A stretch of 39,346 bases of DNA, taken from contig CACMLX010000011.1 of assembly GCA_902614655.1 (NCBI GenBank), positions 1-39,346 of the forward strand, read 5' to 3'. Shown one piece after another: positions 30,933 through 39,346 of the stretch (the stretch's first letter is position 1; every line of letters begins with the position of its first letter). The notes beneath the pieces are model-generated. The model made no database searches. It had not been told where the DNA came from and saw only the letters and a list, made by a program, of their open reading frames with translations. Source of the stretch: an uncultured Pelagibacteraceae bacterium. GTDB lineage: Bacteria; Pseudomonadota; Alphaproteobacteria; Pelagibacterales; AG-422-B15. The position numbers were made by a program, and so were the translations under genes.

Positions 30933-32251
30933 TATTTGGTAAGTTTGCTTATAAGTTTATTAAAATGTCTTCCACGTTCCTCAAAGTTATTATATTGGTC
31001 AAATGAAGCGGCGCCTGGACTAAATAAAAAAGTATTGAAATCGGTATTAGTCTTCATAAATTTACTCATTTCGACCACTGCTTTATCTAAGCTATGAACA
31101 TAAACTGTAGTAACTTTACTCTTAAAGTATTTGTGAAAAATATTAGATTCTTTTCCGATAATTATTACTTTTTTAATGTTGCCAAGGCTGTCATCTAATA
31201 TATTGATATTACTGCTTTTTATCTGACCGCCACATATCAAAAAGATATCTTTATATTTTTTTAACGCTGCAATTAGAGAATGATAATTTGTTGATTTAGA
31301 GTCATTTATAATAATTTTTTTTTTGTCTGAAAAAATTATTTGCTGTCTAAATTCAAGACCTCTGAATGATTTAAAAGTATTGAAGATTTTATTGCTGCTC
31401 AAGCCCACTTCTTTCAAAATTTCATATGAGAAGCGGTAGTTTTGGTCATTATTCAGTAAATTATACTGATTTACATTTAAATTTTTATTGGAGGCTTTTT
31501 TATTTATATTAATCTGTTTTAAATTTTTCATTTTATTCAAATGATTATTCTTTTTTATCAATTTTTTTATAATTGAATTATTATCGAAAAAACCTTTTTG
31601 TGAGCTATTTATATTTTTAAAAATATTTAATTTCGCATTACCATAATTAGACATTGTATTATGTCTGGCTAAATGATCAGGAGTTAAATTAAGTATACAG
31701 GCAATATCAGGTTGAAATATTTCGGAACTCTCCAATTGATAAGATGATAATTCTAAGACATAAAAACCTTTTTTAATCATTTTTGTTTCAAAGATCGGAT
31801 TGCCTATATTTCCCGCTAACTGTGAGTTAAATTTATTTTTTTTAAGAATATGATGAATAAGCGACACTGTTGTTGATTTTCCATTTGTGCCTGTAACCGC
31901 AATTATTTTTATCTGGTTCCTTTTATTAAAATTATCTAGGTATATTTGAAATAAATCTAATTCACTTATTGTTTTAGTATTTTTTGAAGTTAATTTTTTT
32001 ATAAGTTTATGTGCTGACTTTCCTTTTGTAGCAATTCCAGGACTGGGAATAACATAGTCTATTTGACCTGTTTTAGGAGAATACTTTTTATATCCTTTAT
32101 TTAATATTTCTTTTGAATGTTTGAGATTATCTTCCCAAAAATATACTACCGCTCCACTATTTATGAGAGATTTATAAATTGAACATCCCGTTTTTCCCAT
32201 GCCAATGACCACATAGCTTTTCTTTGAAAAACATTTTTTTGACTTCAACAT
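30932..32251 (-). CDS. murD: UDP-N-acetylmuramoylalanine-D-glutamate ligase
   Basis: Adds D-Glu to UDP-MurNAc-L-Ala. The N-terminal domain has YVVIGMGKTGCSIY (13-26) and PSPGIA; the P-loop is GTNGKSTT (121-128), followed by AGNIGNPIFE and LELSSYQLE, a MurD hallmark; ACILNLTPDHLARH is next; the C-terminal domain has NDSKSTNYHSLIAAL and LLFSPGAASFDQYNNFEERG-like end residues. The 439 residues fit; it is more AT-rich and lysine-rich than usual, like its neighbours. It starts four bases after mraY. Confidence 0.96.
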   Translation of the reverse strand: MLKSKKCFSKKSYVVIGMGKTGCSIYKSLINSGAVVYFWEDNLKHSKEILNKGYKKYSPKTGQIDYVIPSPGIATKGKSAHKLIKKLTSKNTKTISELDLFQIYLDNFNKRNQIKIIAVTGTNGKSTTVSLIHHILKKNKFNSQLAGNIGNPIFETKMIKKGFYVLELSSYQLESSEIFQPDIACILNLTPDHLARHNTMSNYGNAKLNIFKNINSSQKGFFDNNSIIKKLIKKNNHLNKMKNLKQININKKASNKNLNVNQYNLLNNDQNYRFSYEILKEVGLSSNKIFNTFKSFRGLEFRQQIIFSDKKKIIINDSKSTNYHSLIAALKKYKDIFLICGGQIKSSNINILDDSLGNIKKVIIIGKESNIFHKYFKSKVTTVYVHSLDKAVVEMSKFMKTNTDFNTFLFSPGAASFDQYNNFEERGRHFNKLISKLTK

Positions 32252-32255
32252 TTAG

Positions 32256-33338
32256 TTACCTGATCTTAAGTGTTGCGAGTCCAATCAAGGCAAGAATTAA
32301 AGCGATAATCCAAAAACGAATTACTATTTTTGATTCTGCAATACCATTCTTCTCAAAATGATGGTGTAAGGGAGCCATTTTGAATATTCGTTTGCCAGTT
32401 AACTTATATGATCCAACCTGAAGAATTACTGACACCGCCTCTGCCACGAATATTCCTCCAACTATTGCTAATACAATTTCTTGCTTGGTTAGAACACTTA
32501 TTCCCCCCAATGCAGCGCCTAAAGATAAAGACCCCGTATCGCCCATGAAGACCATTGCAGGTGGCGCGTTGTACCATAAAAAGCCAAGAGCGGATCCAAT
32601 TATGGCTGCACAAAGCACAGTTAATTCACCTGCTCCAGGTAAATAATTAATGTAAAGATAATTTGAAAAAATCATATTTCCTGCCAAATAGCAGATTACA
32701 GCAAAAGTCGCGGAGACAATCATAATGGGAACAATTGCTAACCCATCAAGACCGTCTGTAAGATTAACCGCATTTGCAGATCCTAGAATTACCAATATTA
32801 CGAATGGAATTGAAAATAAACCTAAGTTTAGAAATATATCCTTAAGAAAAGGTAAGGATAATAACTGAATATCAATTTGATTATAAGTTGTTATCCAGTA
32901 AACAAATATCAAAGATATTATTATTTGGAAAAAAATTCTTATTTTCGCTGAAATTCCATTACTTGATTTTTTCTTAACTTTGCTAAAATCATCTGCAAAA
33001 CCAACCAATCCAAAAGATATTAGAAGGAATATAATTGGCCAAGATATATAGCTTTCAGGATTGACCCATAGAATCATTGATCCAACTATAGAAATCAAAA
33101 TTATAATTCCTCCCATTGTTGGAGTCCCTTTTTTAGCTACTAAGTGAGACTCAGGGCCGTCTTCTCTGATAGGCTGACCAATTGATTGGTATGATCCAAT
33201 TCTTTTAATTAAAAATGGGCCAAAAAAGAGAATAAAAAAAAATGAAGTAAACAATGCTAAACCTGTTCTAACTGTTAAATAATTTAGAAAATTATTTAAT
33301 ACACCAAGATTTAAATACTCAATTAAATATAAGATCAT
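32256..33338 (-). CDS. mraY: Phospho-N-acetylmuramoyl-pentapeptide transferase
   Basis: Integral membrane enzyme that moves phospho-MurNAc-pentapeptide to undecaprenyl phosphate, forming lipid I. About ten membrane segments in 360 residues. Active-site features: GFADDFSKVKKKSSNGISAK, NAVNLTDGLDGLA with the catalytic Asp, FMGDTGSLSLGAALG, and the HHH motif in MAPLHHHFEKNG. KGTPTMGGIIIL is the early signature. Start at 33338, two bases after murF. Confidence 0.97.
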   Translation of the reverse strand: MILYLIEYLNLGVLNNFLNYLTVRTGLALFTSFFFILFFGPFLIKRIGSYQSIGQPIREDGPESHLVAKKGTPTMGGIIILISIVGSMILWVNPESYISWPIIFLLISFGLVGFADDFSKVKKKSSNGISAKIRIFFQIIISLIFVYWITTYNQIDIQLLSLPFLKDIFLNLGLFSIPFVILVILGSANAVNLTDGLDGLAIVPIMIVSATFAVICYLAGNMIFSNYLYINYLPGAGELTVLCAAIIGSALGFLWYNAPPAMVFMGDTGSLSLGAALGGISVLTKQEIVLAIVGGIFVAEAVSVILQVGSYKLTGKRIFKMAPLHHHFEKNGIAESKIVIRFWIIALILALIGLATLKIR

Positions 33339-33340
33339 AG

Positions 33341-34705
33341 TTAACTTATTAAATGATTTGACAACTTTCGTAAATTGATTGAATTCGAACCTTTTAGAAA
33401 TACCTTGCTATTCCTATTAAATATTTTTTCTGCATTGCCTATAACACTATCTATGTTCTCATAATATTCAAACTGAAGTCTACTGTATCTTTTTCTAAGT
33501 GAGAAAAGTTTTGTGCCAACAAAAATTACTTTTTTAGCCTTTATCAGTATTAGATATCTAATTAAATCAATATGAAATTTTTGAGATTTATTTCCAAGCT
33601 CATTCATATCCCCAATGACATAAACTAAGTGTCTATTTTTAAATTTATTAAAAATATCGATTGTATCTCTCATTGAAACAGGGCTAGCATTATAAGAATG
33701 ATCGTGTACTTCTAATTTATTTCCCTTATATTTTGATTTTAGTATTTCGCCTCTTCCTTCTGTAAAAGGAATATTTTTGAATTGATTAATTAGTTTTAAA
33801 TTTAAACCTAGCATATAAAAGCAAGTAAGAATGGCTAATGCATTAAAAATAAGATTTTTTTGATTTTTTCTTAAATTAAATTCAAGTTTACTAGCATCAG
33901 GCAATATTACTTGGTATTTAATATTATTCGAAATATCTGTCTCTTTTTTAAGGTATACTTTTGATGATTTAACTTTTCCAATGTCTAAGCAAGTGCTGAT
34001 ATTTGTTTTTTTGAATAAAGCATATAGCAGTTTATAAAAATTAGAATTTCTATTAATAATTAAGTTTTCAATACTTTTTGTTGAAGTGAATATTTCTGAT
34101 TTTGCTAATGCAATTTCTTTTAAAGATTTAAAATTACCAAGGTGAACATTTTCAACATTTAAAATAATAGCTGTTTGTGGCTGCAATACCTTTACTAGTC
34201 TTTTGATTTCTCCTGAATGATTCATGCCTATTTCAAAAAATCCATACTTCGTATGCCGTGGCATATTTAGTAATTCAAGAGGTAGGCCGTATTGATTATT
34301 AAATGATTTACGCGAACAGAAAACATCTTCCTCATTTCTTAGCAAAAAATTTATTGCATCCTTTGTGCCAGTCTTCCCAATACTACCTGTAATACCTACA
34401 ATTTGTGTTTTCAGCTTCAATCTGTACTTTGTTGCAAGCTTAAGTAGTGCTTTAGATGTATCTTTGACATTGATTTGAGGTATTTTTATACCTTTTATTT
34501 TTTTATGAACAAAGGCAATGGATGCACCTTTTTTTTCCGCTTCTACTAAATATTTATGACCATCTGTATTTAAACCTTTAATTGCAAAAAAAATATTACC
34601 TTTCCTTAATGACCGTGTATCGATCGATGCACCAGTTATTCTTTTACCAACAATATTAGTCCCAAATAATTCGTTTATTTCAGTAGTTGTAATGAATTTT
34701 TTCAT
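33341..34705 (-). CDS. murF: UDP-MurNAc-tripeptide-D-alanyl-D-alanine ligase
   Basis: Adds D-Ala-D-Ala to complete the pentapeptide precursor. The N-terminal domain binds UDP (SIDTRSLRKGNIFFAIKG, 28-45); the P-loop is GSIGKTGTKD (107-116); SFNNQYGLPLELL and FEIGMNHSGEIKRL are typical MurF blocks; the C-terminal domain has VHDHSYNASPVSM and VYVIGDMNELG. The 454 residues are standard. It overlaps murE by four bases and precedes mraY. Confidence 0.96.
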   Translation of the reverse strand: MKKFITTTEINELFGTNIVGKRITGASIDTRSLRKGNIFFAIKGLNTDGHKYLVEAEKKGASIAFVHKKIKGIKIPQINVKDTSKALLKLATKYRLKLKTQIVGITGSIGKTGTKDAINFLLRNEEDVFCSRKSFNNQYGLPLELLNMPRHTKYGFFEIGMNHSGEIKRLVKVLQPQTAIILNVENVHLGNFKSLKEIALAKSEIFTSTKSIENLIINRNSNFYKLLYALFKKTNISTCLDIGKVKSSKVYLKKETDISNNIKYQVILPDASKLEFNLRKNQKNLIFNALAILTCFYMLGLNLKLINQFKNIPFTEGRGEILKSKYKGNKLEVHDHSYNASPVSMRDTIDIFNKFKNRHLVYVIGDMNELGNKSQKFHIDLIRYLILIKAKKVIFVGTKLFSLRKRYSRLQFEYYENIDSVIGNAEKIFNRNSKVFLKGSNSINLRKLSNHLIS

Positions 34706-36135
34706 TTTTTTAGTAAATATTTTTTGGCAATTTTAACATCATCAAAAGGTAAATTTTTTCCCATTACGGATTGAAATTTTTCGTGACCTTTACCGGCAAT
34801 AAGAAGCAAATCGCCTCTCTTTAATTCGCTAATAGCTTTTTTTATGGCTAGTTTTCTATCACCAATTTCAGATAAGTTTTTTAAATTTCCAATCACTTCC
34901 TCTCTAATCCTTGCTGGATTTTCATATCTTGGATTATCATCTGTGACTGTTGCTTTATCAGCGTATTTTGAAGCTATTTTACCCATAAGCGGTCTTTTTT
35001 TTCTATCTCTATTTCCACCGCAACCAAATAAAACATGTACGTTTGATGTCTTTAACTTTTTAGATTCTACAATTGAATTTTTAAGAGCATCGGGCGTGTG
35101 TGCAAAATCAACATAAACTTTTCCACCTGTTTTTGTTTTTCCAACATATTCCATTCTTCCTAATACTGAAGGGCAATTAAGACTGCTTTTTGATAGCTTT
35201 CTAGGATCAAATCCAATTAAATTCAAAATTGAAATTGCAAATATAAAATTTTCTATCTGAAAATTTGGAAAATTTTTAAACTTTAAAAGAATTCGCTTAC
35301 TGCCGACTGTTGCTTTTACATGTTGAATATCATTTTTTTTGAGAATTTTTATAATTTTATAATTTCTATTTGCTTGAAAATATAATGGCTGAACGGATTT
35401 ATTTTTTTTTAAAATTGATCTTATATTTTTAATGTATTTCGTTTTTGAATTAATAATTAATTTACTATCCTTATGTATATAATCTTTGAAAAGGATCATT
35501 TTACTTTTTATGTAATTATTTATAGTTTTATGATAATCAAGGTGATCATGTGATATATTTGTTAACGCACAAACATCAAAATTCATTCCATAAAATCTGC
35601 TTTGATGTAAGCCATGACTTGATGCTTCCATAACTAAATATTTTATTTTTTTTTGACCTATCTTTTTTAATTGCTTTGAAAGATCAATCGGTTCGGGTGA
35701 AGTAAGGTTATATTTATTTCTCTTTAATACAGAGTTTCCTAAAGTACCTATAGTAGCTACACTCTTTCCTGAAATTCTCAGTAAATAACTTAAAAAATAT
35801 GCAACAGATGTTTTTCCATTAGTTCCAGTTATTGCAATTTTTGTTTCAATATTATTTTTGTTTATTTCAAATGCTAATAGCGATAGTGATTTTCTAATAT
35901 CTTTAGCCTTTATCACTGTCGTATTCTTGGGATATCTTTCTTTACTATATGATGGAACAACAATAGCTGCAGCACCCTTTTTAATTGCTTGATTTATGAA
36001 CCTAGATCCATCTATTTCATTTCCAGGGATTGCAAAAAAAATATTTCCTTTTTTTATCGATCTCGAGTCTGATGAGACTCCATTAAATTTTATCTTCTTT
36101 GATTTAATTTCTTCTAGAAGGGAGTGATTTGGCAT
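34702..36135 (-). CDS. murE: UDP-MurNAc-L-Ala-D-Glu-meso-diaminopimelate ligase
   Basis: Adds the third residue of the stem peptide. SSDSRSIKKGNIFFAIPG (21-38) is the N-terminal UDP site; the P-loop is GTNGKT (104-109); EASSHGLHQSR (170-180) and NISHDHLDYH follow. DNPR at 400-403 is the motif that selects meso-diaminopimelate over lysine, so the peptidoglycan is of the Gram-negative DAP type. The end has LLIAGKGHEKFQ. 477 residues, three bases after ftsI. Confidence 0.97.
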   Translation of the reverse strand: MPNHSLLEEIKSKKIKFNGVSSDSRSIKKGNIFFAIPGNEIDGSRFINQAIKKGAAAIVVPSYSKERYPKNTTVIKAKDIRKSLSLLAFEINKNNIETKIAITGTNGKTSVAYFLSYLLRISGKSVATIGTLGNSVLKRNKYNLTSPEPIDLSKQLKKIGQKKIKYLVMEASSHGLHQSRFYGMNFDVCALTNISHDHLDYHKTINNYIKSKMILFKDYIHKDSKLIINSKTKYIKNIRSILKKNKSVQPLYFQANRNYKIIKILKKNDIQHVKATVGSKRILLKFKNFPNFQIENFIFAISILNLIGFDPRKLSKSSLNCPSVLGRMEYVGKTKTGGKVYVDFAHTPDALKNSIVESKKLKTSNVHVLFGCGGNRDRKKRPLMGKIASKYADKATVTDDNPRYENPARIREEVIGNLKNLSEIGDRKLAIKKAISELKRGDLLLIAGKGHEKFQSVMGKNLPFDDVKIAKKYLLKK

Positions 36136-36138
36136 TTA

Positions 36139-37914
36139 TCAAAGAGAGGTATTAATGAGCATGTTTTCATTAGGTATGTATCTTGCCTTTATGTCCAAAA
36201 TAGGACTTACTCTATCAATAATTTGTCTTGAAACTCTTGCCGCATTCCACCCAGCATCACTCCAGTTCCAAGTATTATATGGCTCTCCATATTCTCTATT
36301 AATCCCTTTCGGGTCGTCTAATGAGATAAGAACTACATACTTAGGCTTGTGTATGGGTAGTACCGATATAAAAGTAGTTAACTTTTCTCTTGTGTAGGAT
36401 TTTTTGTCTATTTTGTGAGATGTGCCTGTCTTACCTCCAACCAAATATTTAAACTTACCATCTTCTGTGTATGCTTTATCAGCATCCTTGTTAAAGGCTT
36501 CTTTGGCAGTCCCTTTTGCAACAACTTGGCTTAAAAGGTAACGCATAATTTCACTGGTCTCTTCTGAAAAAATTTGATTTTCATATCGTTTATCATCTCC
36601 TAATTTTGTTAGAGATGGCTTAATTAAATATCCTCCATTTACTACAGCTGATGTAGCTACAGCCAAATGCAATGGTGATACTGAAAGGCCATAACCGTAG
36701 GAGATTGATTCTGTATTAACTGTTCTCCATGGGTCAGGAACAATTGGAATTGCTTTTTCTGGTATTCCAATATTTACTTGACGAAGTAATCCAAGTTGAG
36801 ACAAATATTCTTGCTGTAATTCTTTACCAATATCTCTAATCATTTTTATCGTTCCAATATTTGATGACTCAACAAATATTTCTTCAACAGAACACATTTT
36901 TATCTCACAAGGCCTGTGAACATCCTCTACACGATGCTTTCCAATATAAATATGATTTTCAATCTCGTACTTTGTATTTGGCTGAAAAATTTTTTCCTCA
37001 ATTCCCATTGCTGCAGTAAATATTTTCATCACTGAACCAAACTCATATACACCTAATGTGTTTTTGTTGAACTTATCATTGTCATTCGCATTTTTAGTAT
37101 TGGGATCAAAATCTGGAAGTGATGTCATGGCAAGAATTTCTCCATTATTGACATTCATTATGAGTCCTGAGCCACCAGTTGCTTTATATAGTTTCATAGC
37201 AGCTAGTATTTCATCGCGAACAATGTGTTGTATTCTTGTATCTAAAGATAATATCAAATCATTATTTTCTTCATTTTGAAGAAACTTATTAAAAGATTTT
37301 TCTAGTCCAGATACGCCTGTATTATCAATGTCAACTTTTCCAACTAAATGACTAAAAAGTTCACTGTGAAGATATTTTCTTTTATAAGCATCTCTGAATT
37401 CAATTCCAGTTTCACCTAAATCTATATACTTTTGTAATTCTAAGGGTTCAACATTTCGATCAAGCCAGAAGAATTTTTTTTCAGATACCAATTTATCAAG
37501 ATCAGTTGCGGAATACCTATTATTTATTGCTGAGACTTTACTAATAAATTTTTTCTTATTGTACACAGCTTTTGGATTTACAGATATATGGGATGTTAAT
37601 AAATTTGCTGTAAGAGAGGTATTATTCCTATCTAGAATATTTCCCCTTTTTGTCTCAACATTCTCAACAAAATAATTTCCCTTTTCGGTGTAAAGTAAAT
37701 TAATTTCTATCATCTTGATTGTTACTGCCAAAAACAAACTACTAAAAACAATCGCTGACAATATTAAACGATTTTTTATTTTAAGAGCAAAATTACTCTT
37801 TAAAGACTTTAATCTTTCAAAAGCAAACTTTTCTTTATTGTATCTGTGCGTAAATGAAAAACTTTTTTGATATATATCAATTTTCTTTCGGCCAGTATTC
37901 CGCTTTTTTTTCAC
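36139..37914 (-). CDS. ftsI: Septal peptidoglycan transpeptidase FtsI (PBP3)
   Basis: Class B penicillin-binding protein that cross-links septal wall with FtsW. A basic cytoplasmic tail of ~48 residues is followed by one membrane segment at about 49-67. The non-catalytic domain starts with ETKRGNILDRNNTSL (87-101). The transpeptidase domain has the active Ser294 in SVMK, the SSN motif (350-352) and KTGT (495-498). Length 591 is normal. Five bases after ftsL, three before murE. Confidence 0.96.
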   Translation of the reverse strand: MKKKRNTGRKKIDIYQKSFSFTHRYNKEKFAFERLKSLKSNFALKIKNRLILSAIVFSSLFLAVTIKMIEINLLYTEKGNYFVENVETKRGNILDRNNTSLTANLLTSHISVNPKAVYNKKKFISKVSAINNRYSATDLDKLVSEKKFFWLDRNVEPLELQKYIDLGETGIEFRDAYKRKYLHSELFSHLVGKVDIDNTGVSGLEKSFNKFLQNEENNDLILSLDTRIQHIVRDEILAAMKLYKATGGSGLIMNVNNGEILAMTSLPDFDPNTKNANDNDKFNKNTLGVYEFGSVMKIFTAAMGIEEKIFQPNTKYEIENHIYIGKHRVEDVHRPCEIKMCSVEEIFVESSNIGTIKMIRDIGKELQQEYLSQLGLLRQVNIGIPEKAIPIVPDPWRTVNTESISYGYGLSVSPLHLAVATSAVVNGGYLIKPSLTKLGDDKRYENQIFSEETSEIMRYLLSQVVAKGTAKEAFNKDADKAYTEDGKFKYLVGGKTGTSHKIDKKSYTREKLTTFISVLPIHKPKYVVLISLDDPKGINREYGEPYNTWNWSDAGWNAARVSRQIIDRVSPILDIKARYIPNENMLINTSL

Positions 37915-37919
37915 GGAAT

Positions 37920-38264
37920 TTACCTTGCCAAATTTTGATTAATTGTTGATGTTTCATAAACTTCAATAACATCATTAAATAATTCATTATTTTCTTCAAT
38001 ATCTTCATTATCTAATACAACAAAATACTTTTCGTAATCATTAGTAATAATCATTTCTGAAATTTTTTTAATATTCATTGGCGAAACCAAATGGTCCCAT
38101 TCAATTTTATAAAGCTCATTTATCTTTTGTTCTTCTCGAAGTGTTAATTCAAGTTCATAAATATACTTTTGCTTTTCGGCTGAAATGTTTTTTATAACCA
38201 TAATTGCAAGTAATCCGGTTAACAAAACAGCAACGGACAATATTTTAAAGAAAGCACTTATCAT
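37920..38264 (-). CDS. ftsL: Cell division protein FtsL
   Basis: Small bitopic protein that with FtsB and FtsQ activates FtsWI. One membrane segment at about residues 4-25 (AFFKILSVAVLLTGLLAIMV), then a coiled-coil-like helix (ISAEKQKYIYELELTLREEQ) and the typical WDHLVSPMNIKKISE block, where FtsL proteins have W-x-x-L-x-x-P. The 114 residues and position between rsmH and ftsI agree. The sequence family is weakly conserved, so the call rests on topology, that motif and gene order. Confidence 0.9.
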   Translation of the reverse strand: MISAFFKILSVAVLLTGLLAIMVIKNISAEKQKYIYELELTLREEQKINELYKIEWDHLVSPMNIKKISEMIITNDYEKYFVVLDNEDIEENNELFNDVIEVYETSTINQNLAR

Positions 38265-39181
38265 AATTCAAATCCTAACTCAGATATCGGAATATAATTA
38301 AAGTTTAATCGCTCACGCTTAATGACTCTAAGCTTTGCCGAACGAGATCTTGGGTTACTTAATATTTCCTTGGAAGATGGTTTTATTAATTTGGTCTTTT
38401 TATTCCTTAAACAAACTTTATTTGTAAAATTCTTTACCAACCTGTCCTCAATTGAATGGAATGTGACCACGCATATCTTCCCATTCGCTCTTAGTAAATT
38501 AAAAGCTTGGTTGAGACCAGCATGAAGCTCTTGTATTTCATTATTAATAAAAATTCTAATAGCCTGGAATGTTTTCGTTGCAGGGTGTTTTTTGTAATAT
38601 TTTGAAGGAAACGATTTTTTAATTATTTCTGCAAGCTCAATCGTACTCTCAATTTTTTTTTGAGTTCTGTTCTTCTCTATGTTTCTTGCAATTTTTCTTG
38701 AATTTCTCTCATCTCCGTAATGATAGATGATATCAGCAAGCTCATCTTTGTCCTTTTTATTTATTAAGTCTGAAGCTGTTTGGCCATCCTGACTCATTCT
38801 CATATCTAGGGGACCATCTTGCATGAATGAAAACCCTCTATTTGCATCATCTAGTTGCATTGATGAAACTCCTATATCAAATACGAAACCGTTAATTTCT
38901 TTTTCTTTTGTTTCTTTGAAAATTTTATCAATCTGACTAAATTTAGAATGTACAAAAGAAAACCGACTGCCGAATTTTTTTTTAAATCTTTCAGCTTGTT
39001 TTTTGACTGTTGGATCTCTGTCGATTGCAATGACTTTACATTCACAGCTTTGAAGGATTCTCTCTGTATATCCTCCGTATCCAAATGTTGCATCGATGTA
39101 TGTTTCATTGTCTTTTGGCCCTAATTGTTCAATAACCTCTTCAATAAGAACTGGCCTGTGGCCAAGTTCTTTATTTATCAT
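38261..39181 (-). CDS. rsmH: 16S rRNA (cytosine-1402-N4)-methyltransferase
   Basis: SAM-dependent methylation of C1402 in 16S rRNA (formerly MraW). The start GHRPVLIEEVIEQL (7-20) and the SAM site YIDATFGYGGYTERIL (28-43) are family marks; FDIGVSSMQLDDANRGFSF is the next conserved block, and the end holds TFHSIEDRLVKNF. The 306 residues fit. Normally mraZ precedes it; here ftsZ does, and the start overlaps the ftsZ stop (ATGA). Confidence 0.97.
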   Translation of the reverse strand: MINKELGHRPVLIEEVIEQLGPKDNETYIDATFGYGGYTERILQSCECKVIAIDRDPTVKKQAERFKKKFGSRFSFVHSKFSQIDKIFKETKEKEINGFVFDIGVSSMQLDDANRGFSFMQDGPLDMRMSQDGQTASDLINKKDKDELADIIYHYGDERNSRKIARNIEKNRTQKKIESTIELAEIIKKSFPSKYYKKHPATKTFQAIRIFINNEIQELHAGLNQAFNLLRANGKICVVTFHSIEDRLVKNFTNKVCLRNKKTKLIKPSSKEILSNPRSRSAKLRVIKRERLNFNYIPISELGFEL

Positions 39182-39346
39182 TTACTCTGTCTTCTCAAGA
39201 AAGATGGAATTTCAAGTAAATCTTGATCGGTTTCTAATTCTTCATCAGCTTCAATGGAATTATGTGTTTCATCCAGTTGATGCACGTTTTGGTCACTAAA
39301 TAAGTCAGGCGAATCGCTATCTGAATTTTCCCTATTTGCGTGTATT
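39178..39346 (-). CDS. ftsZ: Cell division protein FtsZ, C-terminal end (runs off the window)
   Basis: The last 55 codons of a gene entering from the right edge. The translation is a polar, acidic linker (for example DSDSPDLFSDQNVHQLDETH) that ends in LLEIPSFLRRQSK and TGA. This matches the conserved C-terminal peptide of FtsZ, the site that binds FtsA and other partners (E. coli ends with DIPAFLRKQAD). The GTPase domain lies outside the window, so the call rests on this tail and on the location in the dcw cluster. The stop overlaps the rsmH start by four bases. A position ahead of rsmH is unusual for ftsZ. Confidence 0.87.
   Translation of the reverse strand, partial: IHANRENSDSDSPDLFSDQNVHQLDETHNSIEADEELETDQDLLEIPSFLRRQSK

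Noticed and set aside
32404..32613. 69-codon minus-strand frame inside mraY
   Set aside because: Out-of-frame reading of the conserved mraY active-site region.

Overview
The window looks like chromosomal DNA of a low-GC, Gram-negative alphaproteobacterium, perhaps a streamlined marine type (SAR11- or HIMB59-like; this placement is inference). Evidence: AT-rich genes packed with 1-17 bp overlaps or gaps, a circularly permuted two-piece tmRNA gene, ThyX instead of ThyA, the alphaproteobacterial neighbourhoods hflK-hflC-DUF2065-Do protease-miaA-ilvB/N/C and lpxC-bamD-ligA, and a fumC/ribbon-helix-helix pair.

Left block (1-9975, all minus strand; transcription runs from high to low coordinates): hflK, hflC, a DUF2065 membrane protein, a Do/DegP-type periplasmic protease, miaA, then ilvB, ilvN, ilvC, leuA and the start of mreB. 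ilvB has its own promoter. leuA lies behind a promoter and a ~195 nt leader that encodes an unlisted leucine-rich peptide and a hairpin, so leuA is probably controlled by leucine attenuation; mreB follows leuA by only 15 bp.

Middle block (9976-19830): plus-strand mrp meets minus-strand thyX tail to tail. Then come the permuted tmRNA gene (tag ANDELALAA), a tiny lipoprotein gene, a secreted trypsin-like protease and a DUF805 protein. A 16-bp exact direct repeat, one copy at the 3' end of the tmRNA gene and one 322 bp downstream, brackets the lipoprotein gene and suggests an integration-site remnant. The plus-strand run fumC, RHH protein, UvrD/PcrA-type helicase and pepP follows.

Right block (19823-39346, all minus strand): from right to left ftsZ (C-terminal end only), rsmH, ftsL, ftsI, murE, murF, mraY, murD, ftsW, murG, murC, murB, ddl, ftsQ, ftsA, then lpxC, bamD and ligA. 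This is a nearly complete division and cell wall (dcw) cluster, almost all translationally coupled. It makes meso-diaminopimelate peptidoglycan (DNPR motif in MurE) and, with LpxC and BamD, an outer membrane. The unusual point is ftsZ: it is missing from its usual place between ftsA and lpxC, where a short AT-rich terminator-like hairpin sits instead, and its C-terminus is found upstream of and overlapping rsmH. recN is also missing from its common place between bamD and ligA.
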